From positions 620,001 through 684,000 of the forward strand of contig NZ_CP036267.1 in assembly GCF_007744255.1 (NCBI RefSeq): 64,000 nucleotides of DNA. Reading direction: 5' to 3'. Shown in pieces: positions 28,075-34,409 of the stretch; the stretch's first letter is position 1; every line of letters starts with the position of its first letter. This DNA comes from Thalassoglobus polymorphus. GTDB lineage: Bacteria; Planctomycetota; Planctomycetia; Planctomycetales; Planctomycetaceae. Under the pieces are notes generated by a model, which was not told the origin of the DNA, searched no databases, and saw only the letters and a program-made list of their open reading frames with translations. The translations under genes and the position numbers were made by a program.

Positions 28075-28099
28075 GGTAGGGCAGGGCTTCCCTGCCGCC
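28075..28099 (+). repeat. REP palindrome a, 3' side of the RAYT pseudogene
   Basis: Contains GGCAGGG-CTT-CCCTGCC (28080-28096) preceded by GGTA and followed by GCC. It lies 25 bases past the end of the transposase pseudogene, in opposite orientation to the copy at 28762. Related copies occur at 29311, 29613, 31092 and 31471. Confidence 0.85.
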
Positions 28100-28123
28100 T
28101 CTCATTGATGCTCTTGGATTTCA

Positions 28124-28693
28124 TTAAACTGGCTCCCCAGCATGATCTTCAATGTCACCAAGATCGAGTAACTCTGTATGGCCGCATGCCCAATTTTCGG
28201 GATAGACGCCAGCGTTCACCCAGCGATGAAAACTTGACACCTGCCAATCCTTTGGACAGCGGGCGTATCCATGTTTCACTGGATTGAAGTGTATGTAGTC
28301 AAAATGGGCTTCGTAGTCTTCGATATCTTCGATTGCATGTTCCCAGAAGCGAGGCTGCCAAATTCCCTTGCGACCCTCTTTTGTTTGAGCATCAGAAATT
28401 GCCGCCTCTTTGCCTCCAGTTTTTAGAAAGTTAGAGGTGAAATTTCTTTTGATGATGCTTCAACGTTTCGAGAAATCATGATCTCCACGAGGTAAAGTCC
28501 AGAGACAATGCAGATGATCCGGGAGTACCACGATTGCGTTGATCTCAAAAGGATATTTTTGCTTGCATTCTCGAAAAGCATCACCGAGAATTTTTGTTGC
28601 GGGTTGATGTCGAAAGATTGGTCGACGTCCATAGGTCACGACCGTAAAGAAAAAAGTTCCACCAGGAATATAGGCACGACGATAATTGGGCAT
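28124..28693 (-). pseudogene. REP-associated tyrosine transposase (RAYT, Y1_Tnp) with in-frame stop
   Basis: The frame starts MPNYRRAYIPGGTFFFTVV and contains the HUH motif of Y1 transposases in LPDHLHCLW (residues 59-65). It hits a TGA at codon 78 (28460-28462) in FSKR-stop-SIIKRNF. The same frame then stays open for another 111 codons and shows the rest of the family: GIWQPRFWEHAI, DYIHFNPVKHG (catalytic Tyr helix), and SSFHRWV, ending TAA at 28124. Family members have Trp at the stop position, so one TGG-to-TGA change explains it. Inverted REP palindromes sit on both sides, as in typical REP-RAYT units. A suppressed stop is possible but less likely. Confidence 0.85.
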
Positions 28694-28761
28694 CAAAGAA
28701 TCGTAATGATTTGCAGCGACCAGTTGACAGTGAAACCAAGACAGAAAGTCTCTAATCGTCC

Positions 28762-28790
28762 GCGGCAGGGGAGCCCTGCCGTACAGTACT
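28762..28790 (-). repeat. REP palindrome b, 5' side of the RAYT pseudogene
   Basis: GCGGCAGGG-GAG-CCCTGCC followed by GTACAGTACT. It is the reverse orientation of REP a and lies 69 bases upstream of the transposase start. The right-hand TACAGTACT is shared with REP d at 29613. Confidence 0.85.
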
Positions 28791-28809
28791 AACCCAGAAA
28801 GCACTTTCC

Positions 28810-29289
28810 ATGAAACACATCATTGCCACCTGTCTTTGTCTTGTTTCCGTGAACCTGGGCCAGGCCGACGATTCGCCACAAACTTATGGTCTAGTCAAAG
28901 TGCCGTCTTCGGCGTATCCAGACCCAACCGAGCAATCCGAGACTGCCCGTCTGAAGACTCTTCGCGAGAATATTCAAGCGGCGGAGCAATTGCTCACCCA
29001 AAAGGACTACAAGACATTTTTATTGAAGTACGCTGACCCCTTTTGGTTGTCCCGAATGTCCGTTGAAGAAAATGCGACACTCGAAGAAACGGTTGCAACT
29101 CTTGCGCAAAATGACATGCAGAGGATTGGTCCAAAGATTCTCGAGACAATTTCGGCAACGGAAGCCAATGCGCCGACATGGCGTCTTGGCGGACGCTTTG
29201 CTGCGTTCTCAGCAAAGCGACGGACTCAGATCGGTGAAACGTGGGTCTACTATGAGGGCCGATGGCGGATCCTTCCACCGATTGGCTAA
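28810..29289 (+). CDS. Secreted protein of unknown function
   Basis: The 159-residue protein has a short signal peptide (IIATCLCLVSVNLGQADD). The mature part is helical, then ends in a beta-rich WVYYEGRWRILPPIG, a NTF2/DUF4440-like ending seen in small secreted planctomycete proteins. No catalytic motif is visible and no family is assigned. REP palindromes border it on both sides (28762 and 29311). Confidence 0.55.
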   Translation: MKHIIATCLCLVSVNLGQADDSPQTYGLVKVPSSAYPDPTEQSETARLKTLRENIQAAEQLLTQKDYKTFLLKYADPFWLSRMSVEENATLEETVATLAQNDMQRIGPKILETISATEANAPTWRLGGRFAAFSAKRRTQIGETWVYYEGRWRILPPIG

Positions 29290-29310
29290 TTGGAGTTCTG
29301 ATCGAGTACC

Positions 29311-29338
29311 GGTAGGGCAGGGCCCCCTGCCGCAATGC
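29311..29338 (+). repeat. REP palindrome c
   Basis: GGTAGGGCAGGGCCC, then CCTGCCGCAATGC. Its flanks match REP f at 31471 (CCGGTAGGGCAGG ... CGCAATGC). It lies 22 bases after the upstream gene. Confidence 0.85.
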
Positions 29339-29612
29339 TATCAAAAAGTTTAGGTGAACCTTTGGAGAAAAAACAATCTCGAAGTAATTCGAATGAGACT
29401 CTGCTTATCACAACTCGAGCGGTTCTGTTGGGGGCTCTACTCTTGTCTTCATTTTGGTGGGTTTGAAGTTCCATTTGTGTATGGTAAATATGGTTCTACA
29501 GGAATAGGCCTTACCCTTGGTGTAATTTTCATTATACAAAATGCCACATTCAATATTATATTTTGAAATGTTGAGTGAAATGGCGACAGGGTGGCAGGGA
29601 AAGTTTTTAATC
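29339..29612. other. AT-rich spacer, no supported gene
   Basis: Between REPs c and d the DNA becomes AT-rich. A 70-residue frame at 29354-29566 (GTG start, no clear ribosome-binding site) has no recognisable product. I treat the region as non-coding. Confidence 0.35.
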
Positions 29613-29641
29613 GCGGCAGGGGAGCCTTGCCCTACAGTACT
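29613..29641 (-). repeat. REP palindrome d
   Basis: GCGGCAGGG-GAG-CCTTGCC followed by CTACAGTACT, in the orientation of REP b. One base pair of the palindrome is mismatched. Confidence 0.8.
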
Positions 29642-29680
29642 GAACAAGAGTTACAGTCGATATTGACATATTTATGTCAC

Positions 29681-29701
29681 GTCAGGCGAAAAGAGCCTGA
29701 C
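29681..29701 (+). repeat. Hairpin GTCAGGC/GCCTGAC
   Basis: A perfect seven-base inverted repeat with a seven-base loop (GAAAAGA), followed by CTAC as in the REPs. It is different in sequence from the GGCAGGG family and may be a second REP class. It sits 66 bases upstream of the HEPN-like gene. Confidence 0.55.
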
Positions 29702-29767
29702 CTACTTCACTAATGTAAATTTTGATCTAGTTTGAAAATCTTCAATTTTCGTAACAAAGAATGTATA

Positions 29768-31075
29768 ATGTCAACCGAATCTGACTCAGACCCGAAGATA
29801 TCCAACACCCTTTTTGAATTCCTACACGACCTCGATGGAATCAGGAGCGCAGAGCGAATTGCCTGTCCATTAATTGAGGCGATGGCAAAAAAATCTGCAG
29901 AGGAATACGAGAAACTGATTAACGAGATTAGAGCAGAAACCGACAAAGATTCAGAAGCAGTTAGGTTGTATATTCCTGTAGAACGCAATCGAGAGTTCCG
30001 GAGAGCACTACGTCGCAATAACCTTACGAACAGCGCTGTTTACCAGACTCCTCGAGCTTTATTGGTCGCAATGGTCAGTTGCTTCGACGCATATCTCGCA
30101 AGAATGCTCCGATGCATCTATTACTTACGCCCAGAACGAATAGAGACTTCAGATCGCACTTTAACGTTTTCCCAACTGGTCAGTCTAGAATCAATTAATG
30201 CTGCAAGAGAGCATGTGATATCAAAGGAGATTGAAACGTTCTTGCGTAAGAGCCACGTCGAACATTTCGATATGCTTGAAAAGCTCTTGGATATGAAACT
30301 AAGAAAGGGACTCGATTCTTGGCCACAGTTTGTAGAAGTAACGCAGCGGCGAAATCTTTATGTTCATGCCGACGGAATTGTTTCAGAACAATATATCAAG
30401 GTTTGTCAAGAAAATTCTGTCGATCTTGGAGATAATAAAATTGGTGATCGTCTTTTTTTGGATGATACTTATTTTAGAAATGCATTTGAATGCCTGTATG
30501 AAATCGGCGTTAAGTTAGCGCATGTAGTTTGGAGGAAACTATCACCTGATCAGCGGGAAGAGGCAGATAAATCTTTTAATCAGATTTGTTTCGAATTAAA
30601 TCAAATCAAACGGTTTCGACTTGCTCACAAACTATTGCACTTTGCTACCGAATCGCTCATTAATCATAGTTCTGCGTTGAACCGTCGAATGTTAATAATT
30701 AATCGTGCAATCGCTGCCAAGTTTGGGAATATCGAAACTGACCCATCACCGCTAACTTTAGAGGATTGGTCTGATTGTGGCTTACCTTTTCAATTAGCAA
30801 TCGCAGTGTTGAATGAAGATTTTAAACTTGCTTGCAATATTATGCGGAAACTTGGTACCGAACACGATATAGTGGATCGTAGCGCATACGGCAATTGGCC
30901 ACTATTTCTGGAATTTCGCGAGGACGAAGGATTCCTTGAAACGTACCATGAACTTTTTGGAACGGAGTTTGACGTCACCAATTCAACCGGAACACAGGAA
31001 CAAATCTCAGACCAACCGTATGAATCCAAAACCTCAAATGACGCAGAATCCGAGGACATGGTTGACGATTCATAA
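29768..31075 (+). CDS. HEPN-like protein of unknown function
   Basis: A 435-residue soluble protein from ATG 29768; TTG 29732 would add 12 residues. It is rich in helices. Arg195 and His200 in QRRNLYVHADG form an R-X4-H motif, the catalytic signature of HEPN ribonucleases, within a helical context (VSCFDAYLARMLRCIYYL before it). The C-terminus is acidic. HEPN proteins often act in toxin-antitoxin or phage defence, but many are not nucleases, so the role is open. The gene is AT-richer than neighbours, lies between REPs and an IS remnant, and has no nearby partner gene such as an MNT antitoxin. It was probably acquired. Confidence 0.5.
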   Translation: MSTESDSDPKISNTLFEFLHDLDGIRSAERIACPLIEAMAKKSAEEYEKLINEIRAETDKDSEAVRLYIPVERNREFRRALRRNNLTNSAVYQTPRALLVAMVSCFDAYLARMLRCIYYLRPERIETSDRTLTFSQLVSLESINAAREHVISKEIETFLRKSHVEHFDMLEKLLDMKLRKGLDSWPQFVEVTQRRNLYVHADGIVSEQYIKVCQENSVDLGDNKIGDRLFLDDTYFRNAFECLYEIGVKLAHVVWRKLSPDQREEADKSFNQICFELNQIKRFRLAHKLLHFATESLINHSSALNRRMLIINRAIAAKFGNIETDPSPLTLEDWSDCGLPFQLAIAVLNEDFKLACNIMRKLGTEHDIVDRSAYGNWPLFLEFREDEGFLETYHELFGTEFDVTNSTGTQEQISDQPYESKTSNDAESEDMVDDS

Positions 31076-31091
31076 TAGCCCCAACCGACAG

Positions 31092-31110
31092 AGTGTAGGG
31101 CAGGGCTCCC
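31092..31110 (+). repeat. REP palindrome e, left half only
   Basis: GTGTAGGGCAGGGCTCCC matches the left half of the REPs and stops exactly where the IS terminal inverted repeat begins at 31111. The element seems to have inserted into this REP. A REP-like fragment (GGGCTTCTGCCCTAC) also lies beyond the right end of the element near 32084. Confidence 0.6.
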
Positions 31111-31183
31111 CCAATATTGTTCGGCACGCTTTTTGCGCATTGTGGGTGGTATTGTAAACTCCGCGTTTTTGTGAGGGAGTGCA

Positions 31184-31519
31184 ATGCCGAAAAGGAAGAA
31201 AGCGAAACTTTCCAAGCATGATCCGCTTGAAGGTGCCGAAATGCTGCGGAGGGTGTTTCCTTTGTTAACCGGACTGGCAAATTCCGGAACACTGCGAGAC
31301 AAGGCCAAGAACCGGCAACTGCTCTACAGCCAGTATGCGGGACTTATCCTGGTCGGCTTGCTGAACCCGATTCTGAATTCTGCGCGCGCCATTGTGGCTG
31401 CCTCAGGATTGAAGAACGTCCGCAAACTGACGGGTGGATCGAAAGTCTCGTTAGGGTCATTTTCAGTGCCGGTAGGGCAGGGCTCCCCTGCCGCAATGCA
31501 AAGCTCGCGTACACTTTAA
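31184..31519 (+). pseudogene. Truncated IS4-type transposase, N-terminal part
   Basis: The frame begins [19 protein letters not shown] and includes [19 protein letters not shown] and [18 protein letters not shown]. This is the N-terminal region of transposases abundant in planctomycetes (IS4/DDE group). After VSLGSFS the homology stops where the REP at 31471 begins, and the last ~20 residues are read from the REP. The DDE catalytic domain is missing, so it cannot be active. Confidence 0.7.
31471..31500 (+). repeat. REP palindrome f, inside the transposase fragment
   Basis: GGTAGGGCAGGGCTC then CCCTGCCGCAATGCA, with flanks matching REP c. It sits at the exact point where the transposase homology ends. 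Confidence 0.85.
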
Positions 31520-31655
31520 AGTTGTATGTTCTCAATCTGGTTCTCCGACGTGGTCTTCAATCTGACCAAATTCGACAGGGGGGAAGGGACAGTAGCGGAG
31601 CGGATGTTCCTGAATTCGGGGTCAATTCGTCGTCGATCTTCCAGGTCAAATATCA

Positions 31656-31784
31656 TCACTCTGTCAGCCAATCTGGTGGGGTCGGATCTATTTTGATTAG
31701 ACCTTCCTGATTCAAGTGATACCAGCAGGCGCTCGACCATTTCCACTCTGAATCTCGTTGAACCAATACACGACGGCAGGGATT
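31656..31784 (-). pseudogene. C-terminal fragment of a Y1-type transposase
   Basis: The minus-strand frame reads NPCRRVLVQRDSEWKWSSA, then CWYHL and PTPPDWLTE before a stop. This resembles the C-terminal end of Y1/RAYT-like transposases (NPVRRGLV...WKWSSARWY...PPEWL). Upstream residues in the frame are unrelated, so only about 42 codons remain. It differs from the RAYT at 28124 and is therefore a second family member. Confidence 0.45.
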
Positions 31785-31818
31785 TCCGTGAACATCATCA
31801 ATCATCTTCAACAGCGAG

Positions 31819-32060
31819 GGTGGCTGGGGACAATCTGCGTTCTTTGATTTTCGATTTCTGAAAAGGGGAGCAAGCAGATTGCCCCCCCAGAGAGTTGGGT
31901 TACCTGGAACTGAGCCTGAAACTTGAAATTGCTCTCTCAAGTGTTGAGAAAAGTGGTTGTTCCAGAGGTTTTCGGGCTGGTTCTATTTTCTGGGGGCAGA
32001 ATGCTGAAGACGCACAAACCAGAAATGAACATCCAAACCAGCAATCTGTCCCCAGCCACC
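31819..32060. repeat. 242-bp segment bounded by 14-bp inverted repeats
   Basis: GGTGGCTGGGGACA at 31819-31832 is perfectly complementary to 32047-32060. The segment encloses one 80-nt repeat (31906-31985). It may be a miniature element or the relic of another IS. Confidence 0.5.
31906..31985 (+). repeat. 80-nt dispersed repeat, copy 2
   Basis: GGAACTGAGCCTGAAACTTG to GGGCTGGTTCTA, same length and order as the copies at 18375 and 32793. It lies within the IS remnant. Confidence 0.8.
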
Positions 32061-32140
32061 GCACAAAAGTGTCGAACAATATTGGGCTTCTGCCCTACTT
32101 CTAGCTTCCTGAGACGAGTCCCAGGCTAAGACACTATTTT

Positions 32141-32605
32141 TTAATGTTCGTGAGAGTGGAATTTAGGTTCTTTTCCTTCGTAAGCACGATAAAGATCGAG
32201 GATCGCTTTGCGAAGCGATTGTGCTGATTTAGGATCAACGCCCTGCTTTGTTTTCATTGCACCAATGAGTACAGCGTGGGCTGTCGTGAGTTGTTTCTCA
32301 TAGTTTTTTGCATCTGGTTTAATTCGCTGAGTCATGAAGTACTGAGCGATGATTCCTTGAGTGTTGGTAGCGTGCAATTCTTTAGTTGCAACCCAACGGG
32401 CAAGCTGGTTCTTTGAGAGTGCATCATCTTTTGAGGACAACTCTTTGATTTGATTGATTGCTTTCTCGATGGTGTCAGTATCTTCGAGCATTTCTTCAAA
32501 ACGTCGTTGGTCTGCATAAATTCCACAGGGAACTTCGCAGTGGGCAAGAGCCTGACCAGCAACCATCAGCGTTGTAAGTAAGCTTAATACAGAAAATCGC
32601 AACAT
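32141..32605 (-). CDS. sodN: Nickel superoxide dismutase with Sec signal peptide
   Basis: The 154-residue protein begins MLRFSVLSLLTTLMVAGQA, then LAHCEVPCGIY. HCxxPCGxY is the nickel hook of NiSOD, where His1, Cys2, Cys6 and the backbone amide bind nickel. The rest (FEEMLEDTDTIEKAI, WVATKELHA, YFMTQRIKP) matches the four-helix NiSOD fold. The signal peptide has an A-L-A cleavage site directly before the His, so cleavage would create the required free N-terminal His1 without a separate SodX protease, which is not nearby. The enzyme would remove superoxide outside the cytoplasm. A C-terminal His-rich end (HSHEH) is also visible. Confidence 0.88.
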   Translation of the reverse strand: MLRFSVLSLLTTLMVAGQALAHCEVPCGIYADQRRFEEMLEDTDTIEKAINQIKELSSKDDALSKNQLARWVATKELHATNTQGIIAQYFMTQRIKPDAKNYEKQLTTAHAVLIGAMKTKQGVDPKSAQSLRKAILDLYRAYEGKEPKFHSHEH

Positions 32606-32632
32606 CTTCAGAGTCCTTTGTTAATGGAAGTT

Positions 32633-32651
32633 TGACCGTCAGTGGCGGTCA
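32633..32651. promoter_or_regulatory. Inverted repeat in the sodN leader
   Basis: TGACCG-TCAGTGG-CGGTCA, a perfect 6-bp inverted repeat, lies 27 bases upstream of the sodN start. It could be an operator (NiSOD genes are often nickel-regulated) or an mRNA hairpin. Only one instance was seen. Confidence 0.3.
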
Positions 32652-32792
32652 GTAATCGCCATGTCATTTTGAATCATTCATCAAGGATTCTAATTTGACA
32701 TCTCAAACAGTTTCGTTGTGAATGCCTTGGAAATCAAGTGGTGTTGAGTGAAGACGTCCACTCATCGAAATTTATTGTGGTTCGGAGACTTG

Positions 32793-32872
32793 AGAACTGA
32801 TCCTGAAACTTAAAATTGCTCTCCCAAACGTAAAGAAAAGCGGCTATTCCAGAGGTTCTCGGACTGGTTCTA
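32793..32872 (+). repeat. 80-nt dispersed repeat, copy 3
   Basis: AGAACTGATCCTGAAACTTA to GGACTGGTTCTA. It lies in the long spacer (32606-33073) between sodN and the oxidoreductase, which otherwise holds only the sodN leader and no gene. Confidence 0.8.
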
Positions 32873-33073
32873 GTTCACCATCGCAGAGTGGCCAATCTGC
32901 GAGGTGCATGCCAGGACTGTTTTGGGTCGAGATTGTCTTCTGTCGTCTTGCAACTTTTCTTTGAGAATGTCATCGTCAATGCATGTAAATACTGAGGTGA
33001 GTGGTTGAGCGGATCGGGATCGTGATATGCTTTGAATTCGACCACTGGTGATGAATACGAGAAAGGACAACAT

Positions 33074-34192
33074 ATGAGTCAGTCTGTAAATGCTGCGATG
33101 ATTGGGTTGGGGTTTGGGGCAGAGTTTATCCCGATTTACCAGGCGCACCCGAACGCGAACGTGACGGCAATTTGTCGGCGGAATGAAGCTGAGTTGAATA
33201 AGTCTGGCGATCAGTTTGAAATTGAAAAACGATACACCAGCTACGACGATGTCCTTGCTGACCCGGACATTGATTTCGTGCACATCAACAGTCCGATTCC
33301 GGATCATGCGTGGATGTCGCTGAAGGCGTTGGATGCGGGCAAGCATGTCATGTGTACCGTGCCGATGGCGACGACGATTGATGAATGTCGCCAGATTGTC
33401 GAGAAGGTCAACGAGACCGGATTGAAATACATGATGGCAGAAACGGTTGTCTACAGCCGCGAATACCTGTTCATTAAAGAGCTGTATGAGAAAGGCGAAC
33501 TCGGGAAAATTCAGCACTTGGCGGCCTCTCATCCTCAGGATATGGATGGTTGGCCGAGCTACTGGGAAGAGATGATTCCCATGCACTACGCGACACATGT
33601 TGTGAGTCCGTGTCTGGGACTGGTAAACGGTCTTGCAGAGTACGTCAGCTGTATGGGGTCAGGGACTGTGAGAGAGGAGATCGCGCAGAAATCGGGGAAT
33701 CAGTTCGCTGTTGAATCGTGCCATATCAAGATCAAGGATTCCGATTTGACGGCGCACATCTGGCGTTGTCTCTACGATGTCGCGCGTCAGTATCGCGAGA
33801 GCTTTGACGTCTACGGAACAAAGAAAAGTTTCGAATGGACTCTCATTGAGAACGAACCACACGTACTGCACACCGCGAAGAAACCGGAGCCAGAAATTCC
33901 GGAGAAGATCGAAGTTCCCGACTTCGCCCATTTACTCCCGGAAGAGATTCGTCGGTTTACGCTTCCAGCAGAAATTCACGATGCAGAACACCTGTCCTTT
34001 TTGCAAGGGGGCGGACATGGAGGTTCGCACCCGCATTTGGTCAATGAGTTTGTGAACGCCTTGCTCGAAGACCGCGACCCATTGCCGAACGCAGTGACGA
34101 GTGCGAACTGGACCTGCGTCGGAATTTGTGCCCATGAGTCTGCTACCAAAGGTGGTGAGATCGTCAAGCTGCCAGAGTTCACACTCGGTTAG
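33074..34192 (+). CDS. Gfo/Idh/MocA-family oxidoreductase
   Basis: A 372-residue NAD(P)-dependent dehydrogenase-like protein from ATG 33074 (AAAGGA upstream); the ATG at 33032 would add 14 atypical residues. The Rossmann glycine motif is MIGLGFGAEFIPIYQ near residue 10. The EKP-like motif after beta-5 is present as GKHVMCTVPMA, where the usual Glu-Lys-Pro is replaced by Thr-Val-Pro, so the catalytic Lys may be missing. The C-terminal alpha/beta domain contains GGHGGSHPHLVNEFV. The likely substrate is a sugar or cyclitol derivative. The gene is monocistronic with a strong terminator behind it. Confidence 0.87.
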   Translation: MSQSVNAAMIGLGFGAEFIPIYQAHPNANVTAICRRNEAELNKSGDQFEIEKRYTSYDDVLADPDIDFVHINSPIPDHAWMSLKALDAGKHVMCTVPMATTIDECRQIVEKVNETGLKYMMAETVVYSREYLFIKELYEKGELGKIQHLAASHPQDMDGWPSYWEEMIPMHYATHVVSPCLGLVNGLAEYVSCMGSGTVREEIAQKSGNQFAVESCHIKIKDSDLTAHIWRCLYDVARQYRESFDVYGTKKSFEWTLIENEPHVLHTAKKPEPEIPEKIEVPDFAHLLPEEIRRFTLPAEIHDAEHLSFLQGGGHGGSHPHLVNEFVNALLEDRDPLPNAVTSANWTCVGICAHESATKGGEIVKLPEFTLG

Positions 34193-34204
34193 TCAAGCAC
34201 GCTT

Positions 34205-34237
34205 CGCCGGGTACTTAAAGTGCCCGGCGATTTTTCA
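34205..34237 (+). terminator. Rho-independent terminator of the oxidoreductase gene
   Basis: CGCCGGGTAC pairs with GTGCCCGGCG (one G-T wobble) around a five-base loop and is followed by ATTTTTC. The stem starts 12 bases after the stop codon. Confidence 0.88.
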
Positions 34238-34249
34238 TTGATCTCTGAT

Positions 34250-34332
34250 CGAAGCGTTGAGCGCGCGTTTCTCTAATAAAATGGCTGCTCGCCACGAGGC
34301 AGAGCCTGCAAACCAATTCGAAAGCTGCTCTA
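34250..34332 (+). repeat. ~100-nt dispersed repeat, second copy
   Basis: GAGCGCGCGTTTCTCTAATAA, then GCTCGCCACGAGGCAGAGCC and CCAATTCGAAAGCTGCTCTA. It aligns with 20905-20977 but lacks the initial hairpin. It follows the terminator of the oxidoreductase gene. Confidence 0.65.
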
Positions 34333-34409
34333 GTGCTGACTCCAGAATGTGAATACTTTAGACTTTGGACAAGCTGATCTTGTGACCATCATCGAATGGA
34401 GTGAAATCT

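Larger units (their letters stand above)
31111..32085 (+). mobile_element. Decayed IS4-type insertion sequence
   Basis: Terminal inverted repeats are CCAATATTGTTCGGCAC at 31111-31127 and its complement at 32069-32085 (16 of 17 bases match). The 975-base interval holds a 5' transposase fragment, a REP palindrome, a fragment of another transposase on the minus strand and an 80-nt repeat. It is shorter than a complete IS4-family element and has lost most of the transposase. Assignment to IS4 rests on the N-terminal protein fragment. Confidence 0.65.

Noticed and set aside
31656-31940. Whole 94-codon minus-strand frame as a gene
   Set aside because: Only the last ~42 codons resemble a transposase; the rest is unrelated, so it is listed as a fragment.
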